From Chryseobacterium gleum (GTDB lineage: Bacteria > Bacteroidota > Bacteroidia > Flavobacteriales_D > Crocinitomicaceae): a stretch of 31,587 nucleotides of DNA. The position numbers and the translations under genes were made by a program. Below are positions 1-7,886 of this stretch, piece after piece (positions within the stretch are counted from its first letter, which is position 1; each line of letters starts with the position of its first letter). The notes beneath the pieces were generated by a model. It did no database searches, was not told the DNA's origin, and saw only the letters and a list, made by a program, of their open reading frames with translations. The stretch lies in assembly GCA_943326315.2 (NCBI GenBank), contig CALPSU020000004.1, forward strand, positions 1 through 31,587, given 5' to 3'.

Positions 1-80
1 GCAGTAGAAATAGCATGATTTAAGGCGTTATCAGCAACTGCTGTGAAATCGTGAGGAACAATAAATGTTTTAGTTTCCAT
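1..80 (-). CDS. Universal stress protein (UspA family), N-terminal fragment
   Basis: Only the first 26 codons lie in the window; the gene runs leftwards off the edge. The translated start, METKTFIVPHDFTAVADNAL, has the opening of a Usp domain: a first beta-strand ending in VPHDF(T), where the Asp is the usual nucleotide-binding position, then the first helix. Usp proteins are cytoplasmic alpha/beta proteins that often bind ATP and are induced by stress. The start is the ATG whose complement is at 78-80, with a TAnnTTTG-type -7 element about 35 bases upstream. The gene is divergent from the GH3 gene across a 206-base gap. The family call rests on this short stretch only. Confidence 0.72.
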   Translation of the reverse strand, partial: METKTFIVPHDFTAVADNALNHAIST

Positions 81-114
81 ATTTAATAGTATCTTTTTCG
101 ATATAGTTATAAAG

Positions 115-122
115 CAAAAGTA
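115..122 (-). promoter_or_regulatory. Candidate -7 promoter element of the universal stress gene
   Basis: On the minus strand the sequence reads TACTTTTG, a full match to the Bacteroidota -7 consensus TAnnTTTG, placed for a leader of roughly 28 bases before the start at 80. I see no TTTG at the -33 spacing. The motif is short and the DNA AT-rich, so a chance match is possible. Confidence 0.38.
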
Positions 123-286
123 ATCATAAACAAAATCAGTCGATTAATAATTCTTTTCTTTTTTTAATATTTAAAACAAAGTTAACAATAAGAACACATT
201 GTTTCAAGTAAATAGTCTCAATTTTGATCTATAATATATCCTTCCAAAATTTATGGAAATTGAATATTTAAAAACAATTTGAGAAC

Positions 287-1810
287 ATGGCAATAATCGG
301 AAAATTATTTAAAAAATCGACTGAATTAAGTTTCAAAAGAAACTATAAAAAAGGCATAAAATATAACAGTCAACTCAGAACCCTATATAGATTAATTGAA
401 AAAGCAAAGGAAACAAATTTTGGGATAAAGCATCGGTTTATTCAAACAATTGAAAATCAAAAAATAGTAAAAGATTATCAAAAAAATGTTCCAATTACAA
501 ATTATGAGGAGTTTTATGAAAAATGGCTCTACAAATCTATAAATGGAGAAAAAAATCATACTTGGCCAGGAAAGATTAATTTTTACGCATTGTCTTCTGG
601 CACAACAGGTTCGCCTAGTAAGCGTATTCCAGTCACAAAGCAAATGATACGCTCTTTTCAAAAAACTAGCGTGAGCCAAATTTCAACTTTATACAAATTA
701 GATTTATCGAAAAACTTTTACAATTCTAAATTATTAGTTATTGGTGGATCTTCAAAATTAAAAAAAATTGGCAATCATTTTGAAGGAGATTTAAGTGGTA
801 TCTTAAAAAAAAATACCGCTTTTATTTTTAATCCATTAACTAAACCAAATAATAACATTGCGAAAATTTCAGACTGGAATAAGAAATTAGAAAAAATGAT
901 TGAAAAAGCCCCATCGTGGGATATAGGAATCCTAGCAGGTGTTCCTAGTTGGTGCTTAATTTTAATGGAGAAAATTATTGAAAGATATAATTTAAAAACG
1001 ATCCATGATATTTGGCCAAATTTTGAAGTGTATATGCATGGCGGTGTTTATATGCAACCATACCAAACTCGATTAGAAAAAATAATTGGTAAAAAAGTAT
1101 TTTTACTAGATACCTATCTAGCTAGTGAAGGTTATTTTGCTTACCAAACTTCTCCGGAAAGAAAAGGCATGAAACTATTGTTGTCAAATGGAGTTTTTTA
1201 TGAATTTGTACCTTTTACAAGTGAATTTTTTGATGAAATAGGAAATTTAAAAGATAATTACACTGCTTTTACAATCAATCAAATTACAGAAGGAATTGAT
1301 TATGCTATGGTTATTTCTACAAATGCTGGATTATGGAGATACATGATTGGTGATTTGATTCAATTTATAGACTCAGAAAACAATGAAATTAAAATCACGG
1401 GACGTATAAAACAATATTTAAGTTTAGTCGGTGAACATTTATCATTAGATAATATTACAACTGCTTTGAATAATGTTTGCGAAAAATTAAAAATTGAGGT
1501 TTCTGAATTTTGCATTCATGCCGATGCAGAAACACTTAAACATTCTTGGTTTATCGGAACTAATTCTAAAGTTAAATCAAACAAATTTTTACAGGAAATT
1601 GATGCTGAATTGGGTGCTTTAAATGATGATTACAAAACATGCCGGGCACACAACTTAAATACTCCAACTCTTGAAATTTTAGATCCATCTGTATTTTATG
1701 AATTTCTTGAAAAAATGGATAAATCTGGTGCTCAAAATAAATTTCCAAGGGTTTTAAATTCAGAACAATCTGAGAATTGGATGGAATTCTTGAAATTACA
1801 ATTGAACTAA
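287..1810 (+). CDS. GH3 family acyl-adenylate/amidosynthetase-like protein
   Basis: A 507-residue protein of the GH3 family. Plant GH3 enzymes adenylate a carboxylic acid (auxin, jasmonate) and conjugate it to an amino acid; the bacterial members have no established substrate that I know of. An N-terminal basic segment leads to the adenylation signature SSGTTGSPSKRIPVT near residues 103-117, the Ser/Thr/Gly-rich ATP-binding motif shared with ANL enzymes. YLASEGYFAYQ, near residue 280, corresponds to the second nucleotide-binding region. GLWRYMIGDLIQF followed by ITGR, near residues 350-370, matches the GH3 hinge motif. Length is close to the usual 500-600. It begins at the first ATG after the divergent gap and ends 9 bases from the convergent transporter gene. 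The family call is solid; substrate and product are unknown. Confidence 0.85.
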   Translation: MAIIGKLFKKSTELSFKRNYKKGIKYNSQLRTLYRLIEKAKETNFGIKHRFIQTIENQKIVKDYQKNVPITNYEEFYEKWLYKSINGEKNHTWPGKINFYALSSGTTGSPSKRIPVTKQMIRSFQKTSVSQISTLYKLDLSKNFYNSKLLVIGGSSKLKKIGNHFEGDLSGILKKNTAFIFNPLTKPNNNIAKISDWNKKLEKMIEKAPSWDIGILAGVPSWCLILMEKIIERYNLKTIHDIWPNFEVYMHGGVYMQPYQTRLEKIIGKKVFLLDTYLASEGYFAYQTSPERKGMKLLLSNGVFYEFVPFTSEFFDEIGNLKDNYTAFTINQITEGIDYAMVISTNAGLWRYMIGDLIQFIDSENNEIKITGRIKQYLSLVGEHLSLDNITTALNNVCEKLKIEVSEFCIHADAETLKHSWFIGTNSKVKSNKFLQEIDAELGALNDDYKTCRAHNLNTPTLEILDPSVFYEFLEKMDKSGAQNKFPRVLNSEQSENWMEFLKLQLN

Positions 1811-1815
1811 TGATA

Positions 1816-1858
1816 GTTGTTAAGCATTTTTTTCCTTATTTAAAAAATGCTTAACAAC
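1816..1858. terminator. Bidirectional terminator hairpin between GH3 and EamA genes
   Basis: A perfect 17-base inverted repeat, GTTGTTAAGCATTTTTT at 1816-1832 and its complement at 1842-1858, leaves a 9-base loop. The A/T run inside the stem gives a U-rich tail in either direction. It starts 5 bases after the GH3 stop codon. Its right arm lies within the last codons of the transporter gene, so the hairpin is partly coding. Confidence 0.75.
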
Positions 1859-2713
1859 CGGATTAGCTATTACCACTATAACAATTAATAATGCTCCAAA
1901 ATAAAATCTTGACCCTAATTTAGAATTTTCATTCAAAATTAGTATAGCTAATAAAATAGTGTAAACCGGTTCTAAATTAATACTTAATGAAACTGTAAAT
2001 GCGCCCAACCTTTTTAAAAGATCTATTGTAACTAAAAAAGCAAAAGAAGTACAAACCAATCCTAAAAATAAAATCCAAAAGAAATCATTTTTTGTCATTT
2101 CAAATAAAGTTAAATTAAATTCACCTTTAAAAAATAAAATACAACTCAAAAACACAAACCCCATTAACAACTCATAAAATGTAATTGTTGAAGATGGTAT
2201 AGATTTCACTAAATATCCATTAAAGACAGAAAATAAGGCTGCAAAAATAGCGGAGGACAATCCATAAGCCAATGCCTCATAATCTTTTGAATTAAAGTCA
2301 CTTGAAACAATATATATTCCGCCAATTACCGATAAACCTAATAAAAATTCAACCCAAGAAAATTTTCGCTTCATTATTATGGGTTCTAACCAGGTAACAT
2401 GTAAAGTAACTGTAGACAAACATAATATACCTAATGAAGCAGTAGATAATTGTATCGATTTATAAAAAGTAATCCAATGTAATGCAACTAGAACTCCTAC
2501 TCCAAAAAGAGTCAATAAATCTTTAAAAGAGTTTACCTTAATTGATTTTTTTAGGAAAATAAACGCAACTACTAGTCCGATTAATGCAAATAAAAGTCGA
2601 TTCCAAACAATGTGAAAAAAATCCAAATGAATTAATTTTCCAAGGATTCCGGTAAATCCCCATAATAAAATGATGAAATGTAGTAGTATATGGTATTTAT
2701 ATTTTTGGAGCAC
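1820..2713 (-). CDS. EamA/DMT-family transporter
   Basis: A 297-residue, strongly hydrophobic protein with about ten membrane helices arranged as two EamA repeats: the first begins HFIILLWGFTGILGKLI near residue 12, the second near residue 150 (YGLSSAIFAALFSVFNGYLV). This is the drug/metabolite transporter superfamily, inner-membrane carriers often exporting amino acids or other metabolites; the substrate cannot be read from sequence. The start appears to be GTG (complement at 2711-2713): no ATG occurs in frame for more than 100 codons, and the first helix begins immediately after it. A TATATTTG -7 element lies 17 bases upstream. It is convergent with GH3, and its last codons form one arm of a terminator hairpin. 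Confidence 0.88.
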   Translation of the reverse strand: MLQKYKYHILLHFIILLWGFTGILGKLIHLDFFHIVWNRLLFALIGLVVAFIFLKKSIKVNSFKDLLTLFGVGVLVALHWITFYKSIQLSTASLGILCLSTVTLHVTWLEPIIMKRKFSWVEFLLGLSVIGGIYIVSSDFNSKDYEALAYGLSSAIFAALFSVFNGYLVKSIPSSTITFYELLMGFVFLSCILFFKGEFNLTLFEMTKNDFFWILFLGLVCTSFAFLVTIDLLKRLGAFTVSLSINLEPVYTILLAILILNENSKLGSRFYFGALLIVIVVIANPVVKHFLNKEKNA

Positions 2714-2730
2714 GACGAATTAAATTTTAA

Positions 2731-2738
2731 CAAATATA
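2731..2738 (-). promoter_or_regulatory. Candidate -7 promoter element of the EamA transporter gene
   Basis: TATATTTG on the minus strand is a full TAnnTTTG match 17 bases before the GTG start. It supports independent transcription of the transporter gene rather than read-through from the dehydrogenase gene 109 bases upstream. No clear -33 element is seen. Confidence 0.4.
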
Positions 2739-2822
2739 GTAGTATAGTGATCGATATCATTTTTTATATTTCAAATATCAACAATTTTACTGTTTTTCTG
2801 GATTATTTACACAAAATGAAAA

Positions 2823-5741
2823 TCACACCAACGCCTCAAACAAAATTTCTACTGGATGTTTTGCCTCTCTACCCGTACCATCCGAAATTTGATGCCTACA
2901 ACTTGTACCAGAAGCTGAAATAATTGTAGCTTTTGCTTCTTGTCGAATGGTTGGGAAAAGAACCAACTCACCAATTTTCATCGATGTTTCGTAATGTTCT
3001 TTTTCGTATCCAAATGAACCTGCCATTCCACAACATCCACTTGGAATGTTTAGGACGGAATAATTTGTGGGTAACGATAATATTTTCTTCAATGGAACCA
3101 AAGAGGATAATGCTTTTTGGAAACAATGTCCGTGCATTCTAAGGCGTTCTGTAGATGTTGTAAATTGCGAGGATTTTATGTTACCTGCGTCTACTTCTTG
3201 TGCTAAAAATTCTTCGATTAAAAATGTTTTCTTCGCTAGTTTTTGAGCAATTTCTTTTAATTCACCGCGACATAAATCTGGGTATTCATCTCGGAAACTT
3301 AAAATCGCAGATGGCTCAATACCAATTAGTTGCTTTTTTGAATCAGCGAATGATTTCAGACGCTTCACATTTTCTTCGGCTAGCTTTTGAGCTTCAGTTA
3401 ATAAGCCTTTCGACAAATACGTTCTACCGCTTTCTACTAATTCTGGAACGATTACTTTATATCCTAATCGATTCAATAACTGAACAGCCTTTTTACCAAT
3501 ATGTACATCGTTATAGTTCAAGAATTCATCATTAAACAAATGAACTTCTCCGTTAGAAAAAGGTCCTTGTTGATTATATTTTTTAAACCAATTTGAGAAT
3601 GTTTGATTGGCTAATTTTGGTAAATTTCTTTCCGTTGAAAAACCACTGAATTTTTTAATTAATGTACCAATCGGACTAGCCATTACACCGTTGTAAAGCC
3701 AAGGAGTTTTGCTGAATAACTTATTTATTTTTGTTGTATTTCCGATTATTTTACTTCTCAAAGGAACTCCGTTTACTTTGTAATATTGATGATACGATTC
3801 TGCTTTTAATTTTGCAACATCGACATTGGATGGACATTCAGATTTACATCCTTTGCAACTCAAACACAAATCCATTACTTCCAAGATTTGCTTATTGTCG
3901 AATGGGTTTGCTTTATCTGAAAAGGTAATCGTTTCTCTTAAAATATTTGCTCGGGCTCTTGTAGAATCTTTCTCGTTTCGGGTGGCCATATAACTCGGAC
4001 ACATCGTTCCACCACTGATTTCCGTTTTACGACAATCTCCAGATCCGTTACACATTTCAGCCGCACGAACAATTCCTTTATTCGAACTAAAATCTAAAAT
4101 GGTTTCTAATTCAGGCGTAATTTGTCCTGCAGTATAACGTAAAAAAGTATCCATCGGTGGCGTATTCACAATCTTACCCGGATTAAAAATATTCCAAGGA
4201 TCCCACGTATGTTTTACTTCTTTGAATATCTCATAAATTTCTTCACCCAACATAAAAGGAATAAATTCTCCTCGTAATCTTCCGTCACCGTGTTCACCAC
4301 TTAATGAACCTTTGTAACGTTTCACTAAATGCGCAATGTCAGTTGCTATCGTTCGGAATAATTCAGTGCCTTCTTGTGTCTTTAAATCGATAATTGGGCG
4401 AAGATGTAATTCTCCTGTAGCAGCGTGTGCATAATGAACGCAATGCAAGCCTCTTTCTATTAAAATCTCATTAAAATCTTCAATGAAATCTGGTAAATCG
4501 TTTACATCTACGGCAGTATCTTCAATAACCGCTACCGCTTTCGCATCGCCTGGAATGTTGGATAGTAATCCCAATCCTGCTTTACGAAGATTCCAAACTT
4601 TACTTGTATCTTCTCCTAAAACAATAGGATAATGGTATCCCAAATTCATAGAACGTAATTGAGTCTCCAATTGTTTAGCTGTTTCTAAAACTTCTTCCGC
4701 AGAATCTTTTAAAAATTCAACTACTAAAATAGCCGCTGGATCTCCTTCCACAAAGAAACGATTTTTGTTTTGCTCAATATTTTCTTTGGTACATTCTAAA
4801 ATATAATGATCAATTAATTCGACACTATCAGGATTGAATTTTAACGCCTCTAAATTTGCTCGAAGTGATTCATTAATACTGTTGAAATGAATACAAACCA
4901 ATCCTGCAAAAGGTTTTAATGCTGGAACTAAATTCAATTTAATTTCGGTAGAGAAAAACAAAGTCCCTTCTGAACCAGCAATCAGTTTACAGAAATTAAA
5001 TTTTTCTACGAATTCACCAAAAGGAGAAGTGTCGCCTAATAAATCCAAAGCATATCCAGTATTTCTTCTTGGAATACTTTTCTTTGGATAATTGTCTTCA
5101 AACAATTGTCTGTTTTCCGGATTTGAAAGCAATGCTTTAGCGTGCTGATAAATTGATTTTTCAAGTTCACCAATTCCATTTTTTCCAACACATTTATCTT
5201 CAAATTCTTGGTTGGTCAAACTTCCAAATTCAACTTCATTTCCATCCGCTAAAAATCCTTTGATTGAAATTAAATGTTCTCTCGCCGAACCATAAACTAC
5301 CGATCTTGCACCACACGCATTGTTGCCAACCATTCCTCCAATCATACAACGATTGCTTGTTGAAGTTTCTGGTCCGTAGAACAATCCAAATTGTTTTAAG
5401 TGGTAATTTAAATCGTCACGAATAACACCTGGTTGAACTATAGCAAAATGATTTTCTTTATTAACTTCGATTATTTTAGTGAAATTTTGCGAAATATCAA
5501 CGATTATTCCATTTCCAACTACCTGACCAGCCAATGAAGTTCCTGCTGCTCTAGGTACAATTCCTACTTTATTTTCACGAGCGAAATCGATAATTTTTTG
5601 AATATCTTCTTTCGTTTTTGGAATAGCAACAGCCAACGGCATTTCTCTATAAGCTGATGCATCCGTTGCATAAAGAGTTCGTAAAGTAGTGTCAGAATGG
5701 AGTGAACCTTCGATTGAATTTGCTAAAATTTCTAGTTTCAT
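2823..5741 (-). CDS. FAD- and Fe-S-containing 2-hydroxyacid dehydrogenase, YdiJ/GlcD-GlcF type (possible D-2-hydroxyglutarate dehydrogenase)
   Basis: A 972-residue fusion of a GlcD-like flavin domain and a GlcF-like Fe-S domain, the architecture of E. coli YdiJ (about 1018 residues). The FAD-binding segment has PRAAGTSLAGQ at residues 63-73 and GGMVGNNACGARS near 134-146. The middle contains the FAD-oxidase C domain (SGEHGDGR, then FNPGKI). Two cysteine clusters follow: CNGSGDC with a later MCPS near 563-580, and CLSCKGCKSECP near 625-636, a 4Fe-4S pattern. The C-terminus has HGHCFQ near 870 and a GCCGMAGSFG cysteine-rich (CCG) motif near 900. No signal peptide is seen. YdiJ-type relatives oxidise D-2-hydroxyglutarate to 2-oxoglutarate; D-lactate or glycolate remain alternatives. 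It lies 120 bases downstream of the serA fusion, with a GC-rich hairpin repeat between. Confidence 0.87.
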   Translation of the reverse strand: MKLEILANSIEGSLHSDTTLRTLYATDASAYREMPLAVAIPKTKEDIQKIIDFARENKVGIVPRAAGTSLAGQVVGNGIIVDISQNFTKIIEVNKENHFAIVQPGVIRDDLNYHLKQFGLFYGPETSTSNRCMIGGMVGNNACGARSVVYGSAREHLISIKGFLADGNEVEFGSLTNQEFEDKCVGKNGIGELEKSIYQHAKALLSNPENRQLFEDNYPKKSIPRRNTGYALDLLGDTSPFGEFVEKFNFCKLIAGSEGTLFFSTEIKLNLVPALKPFAGLVCIHFNSINESLRANLEALKFNPDSVELIDHYILECTKENIEQNKNRFFVEGDPAAILVVEFLKDSAEEVLETAKQLETQLRSMNLGYHYPIVLGEDTSKVWNLRKAGLGLLSNIPGDAKAVAVIEDTAVDVNDLPDFIEDFNEILIERGLHCVHYAHAATGELHLRPIIDLKTQEGTELFRTIATDIAHLVKRYKGSLSGEHGDGRLRGEFIPFMLGEEIYEIFKEVKHTWDPWNIFNPGKIVNTPPMDTFLRYTAGQITPELETILDFSSNKGIVRAAEMCNGSGDCRKTEISGGTMCPSYMATRNEKDSTRARANILRETITFSDKANPFDNKQILEVMDLCLSCKGCKSECPSNVDVAKLKAESYHQYYKVNGVPLRSKIIGNTTKINKLFSKTPWLYNGVMASPIGTLIKKFSGFSTERNLPKLANQTFSNWFKKYNQQGPFSNGEVHLFNDEFLNYNDVHIGKKAVQLLNRLGYKVIVPELVESGRTYLSKGLLTEAQKLAEENVKRLKSFADSKKQLIGIEPSAILSFRDEYPDLCRGELKEIAQKLAKKTFLIEEFLAQEVDAGNIKSSQFTTSTERLRMHGHCFQKALSSLVPLKKILSLPTNYSVLNIPSGCCGMAGSFGYEKEHYETSMKIGELVLFPTIRQEAKATIISASGTSCRHQISDGTGREAKHPVEILFEALV

Positions 5742-5746
5742 TTTTA

Positions 5747-5848
5747 TTTCCCCCTTCGGAGGGGGGGCAGGGGGGAGGAAAAACTTACTTCATTTTTAAG
5801 TATAAACATCCTCCCCCTTTAATCCCCCTCCAAAGGGGAAAGATGTTT
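5747..5848. repeat. GC-rich inverted repeat element in the gap between serA and the FAD dehydrogenase gene
   Basis: An island of C and G runs in otherwise AT-rich DNA. The left arm (about 5747-5779, CCCCCTTCGGAGGGGGG then GGGGGGAGG) pairs imperfectly with the right arm (about 5810-5842, CCTCCCCC then CCCCCTCCAAAGGGG), across an AT-rich centre. Each arm also folds on itself, and the right one is bracketed by AAACATC (5804-5810) and GATGTTT (5842-5848). It resembles interspersed REP/MITE-like elements rather than a normal terminator. I see no second copy in this window. It could end or weaken transcription from serA into the dehydrogenase gene. Confidence 0.72.
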
Positions 5849-5861
5849 ATCTCAATTTATT

Positions 5862-7754
5862 TTAATACAAAATTCTATAACGAATCGTATTCGGAATTTC
5901 TTTTAATTTTTTCTCTAAATCGGTATTGTGAAGATTATCAATATCAGTAATTACATACCCCATATTTTCATTTGTTTTCAAATATTGCCCAATAATATTA
6001 TTGTCGAATTCTGATAAAATGGTATTGATTTGTGCTAAAATACCTTTTACATTTTCGTGAATATGCATAATTCGGTGTGCACTTTGGAATTCTGGCAATT
6101 GAATTTCTGGTAAGTTTACGCTTCCAAAAGTACTTCCTGTATTGATATAACTAATGATTTTTCGCGAAACAAAATTACCTATATCGAATTGAGCCTCTTC
6201 GGTACTTCCTCCAACGTGTGGTGTTAAAATCACATTTGGAAGTCCGCATAATTCAGATGTGAATTTTTCGTCGTTGCTACTTGGTTCGTATGGAAAAACG
6301 TCAATCGCTGCTCCTTTAACTTTACCAGATTTTAAATTCGCAATCAACGCCTCTATATTAACCACGTGACCTCTCGAAAGATTCAAAAAAACAACTCCGT
6401 CTTTCATACATTCAAAAGCTGCAGCATCTATCAAGTTTGTATTTGATATCTTTCCATCAACGTGTAAAGTAACAACATCTGAAAGGGCTAATAATTCTTG
6501 TAATGAAGAACATTTTTTAGCATTCCCTAATGCTAATTTATCTGTCACATCGTAGAAATATACTTTCATTCCCAATGCTTCAGCAATTACTGAAAATTGA
6601 GCCCCGATACTTCCATACCCTACAATTCCTAATTTTTTACCTCTAATTTCTACACTTCCGTTTGCAGATTTATCCCACTCACCATTGTGTAATTTAGTGC
6701 TTTTCTCGAAAGTGCTACGAATCAACATAATCATTTCTCCCAAAGCCAATTCTACAACTGAACGTGTATTGCTATAAGGCGCATTGAAAACAGCAATTCC
6801 ACGTTTTGAACATTCATCTAAATTCACTTGATTTGTTCCGATGCAAAACGTCCCTATCGCGTGCAATTTCTTTGCACTGTCTAATACATTCGGCGTGATT
6901 TGTGTTTTAGAACGAATTCCTAAAATAGAAACATCTTTGATTCGTTCACACAATTCATCCTCGCTTAGAGAACCTTTTACGGTTTCAACAGAATAACCCT
7001 CTTGTTCAAAAATGCGAACAGCATCTGGGTGAATATTTTCTAATAATAAAACACTGATCCTATTTTTAGGATAAGAAACAGATGCTTTGTACGATAAATC
7101 ATATAAAATTTCATCTAACGATGGAGCCAAACGATCCGCTTTTTCTATCACGACTTTACGACTTACATTCTCAGTAAAAGCATAAAATTTAGAAGCTGCA
7201 CCACCTTGAAGTGTTTCGTAATCTGTATAACCGTCACCGATCATAATTACTTCTCCTTCTAAATTCAAAGATTTAATTTTCAGAACTTTTCCTTTATTTT
7301 CACACAATTCATCTTTTTCATCAAATCCAATGATTTTTCCGTTGTGATCGAAACGAAATGTATTTGCCAATACTTGTTCTGGTTTTATACCGTATTCTTG
7401 AACGATTGGAATAATAATTTCTTTAAATCCATTTGAAATGATGTAAATATTTTCTGCATGTTGCTTGAAAAAAGTACGATTACGTGTAACAGAATCTGTT
7501 ACTTTGTGACGTAAAACATCAATTACAGTTCCTAAATGATCGCGATTTGCTTGTAATAAATCGATACGTTTTGTTAACGATTCTTTAAGCGAAAGTTTTC
7601 CTTCCATCCCAAGATTTGTCAAATGCTGAATTTCATTTAACACTTTTTGACCAATTGGGTTGTTTTCGTAAATTACTTCACATAAAATATCCAATGCTTC
7701 TACTTGAATAAAAGTACTATCAAAATCGAAAATAAACGTTTCTTGGATTTTCAT
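5862..7754 (-). CDS. serA: Fused HAD phosphatase (SerB-like) and D-3-phosphoglycerate dehydrogenase with ACT domain
   Basis: A 630-residue fusion. Residues 1-215 are a HAD phosphatase of the phosphoserine phosphatase type: motif I DFDST with Asp10 and Asp12, motif II ISNG with Ser107, a Lys near 154-156, and motif III IGDGYTD with Asp174. Residues 233-545 are phosphoglycerate dehydrogenase: GYGSIG nucleotide-binding loop at 379-384, catalytic Arg461 (NLSRG), Glu490 (FPYEP) and His513 (TPHVGGST). Residues 560-630 are an ACT domain whose HIHEN motif (His566, Asn568) and Asn586 correspond to the serine-binding residues of E. coli SerA, so feedback inhibition by serine is likely. One chain would thus carry the first and last steps of serine synthesis; SerC is not in this window. 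The phosphatase substrate is inferred. It has its own candidate promoter. Confidence 0.9.
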   Translation of the reverse strand: MKIQETFIFDFDSTFIQVEALDILCEVIYENNPIGQKVLNEIQHLTNLGMEGKLSLKESLTKRIDLLQANRDHLGTVIDVLRHKVTDSVTRNRTFFKQHAENIYIISNGFKEIIIPIVQEYGIKPEQVLANTFRFDHNGKIIGFDEKDELCENKGKVLKIKSLNLEGEVIMIGDGYTDYETLQGGAASKFYAFTENVSRKVVIEKADRLAPSLDEILYDLSYKASVSYPKNRISVLLLENIHPDAVRIFEQEGYSVETVKGSLSEDELCERIKDVSILGIRSKTQITPNVLDSAKKLHAIGTFCIGTNQVNLDECSKRGIAVFNAPYSNTRSVVELALGEMIMLIRSTFEKSTKLHNGEWDKSANGSVEIRGKKLGIVGYGSIGAQFSVIAEALGMKVYFYDVTDKLALGNAKKCSSLQELLALSDVVTLHVDGKISNTNLIDAAAFECMKDGVVFLNLSRGHVVNIEALIANLKSGKVKGAAIDVFPYEPSSNDEKFTSELCGLPNVILTPHVGGSTEEAQFDIGNFVSRKIISYINTGSTFGSVNLPEIQLPEFQSAHRIMHIHENVKGILAQINTILSEFDNNIIGQYLKTNENMGYVITDIDNLHNTDLEKKLKEIPNTIRYRILY

Positions 7755-7790
7755 TATCTATTAGTTTACTAGAATTTAAATTTGGAGGTG

Positions 7791-7798
7791 CAAAAATA
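7791..7798 (-). promoter_or_regulatory. Candidate -7 promoter element of the serA fusion gene
   Basis: TATTTTTG on the minus strand matches TAnnTTTG and lies 36 bases before the serA start at 7754, downstream of the hairpin repeat that follows the DUF1338 gene. It suggests that serA can be transcribed independently of the gene upstream. No convincing -33 TTTG is present. Confidence 0.38.
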
Positions 7799-7805
7799 GA
7801 TATTT

Positions 7806-7885
7806 AATGTTGGATTTTGAATGTTAAATGTTGGATTATTATTGAAATAAAACAATCAAAAATCCAACATTTAACATCTAACATT
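7806..7885. repeat. AATGTTGGATT repeat cluster forming a long hairpin
   Basis: A perfect 17-base inverted repeat, ATGTTAAATGTTGGATT at 7821-7837 with its complement at 7861-7877, has a 23-base loop. The 11-base unit AATGTTGGATT appears directly at 7806-7816 and 7827-7837 and inverted at 7861-7871; a diverged copy extends the right side to 7885. It starts just past the DUF1338 stop codon and could act as its terminator, although no U-tract follows in that direction. The nested direct and inverted structure looks more like an interspersed intergenic repeat. Confidence 0.75.
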
Positions 7886-7886
7886 T

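Noticed and set aside
2690..3928. Several short plus-strand open frames opposite the FAD dehydrogenase gene.
   Set aside because: They are antisense to a long gene with clear motifs, lack start context and show no recognisable domain.
2823..5741. Possible frameshift fusion of separate glcD and glcF genes.
   Set aside because: The single 972-residue frame with both halves in order matches the known YdiJ architecture, so the fusion is natural.
5702..5950. Plus-strand open frame across the GC-rich repeat, giving Pro/Gly-rich residues.
   Set aside because: It is a by-product of C and G runs in the repeat and overlaps the ends of two well-supported minus-strand genes; the translation has no protein-like pattern.
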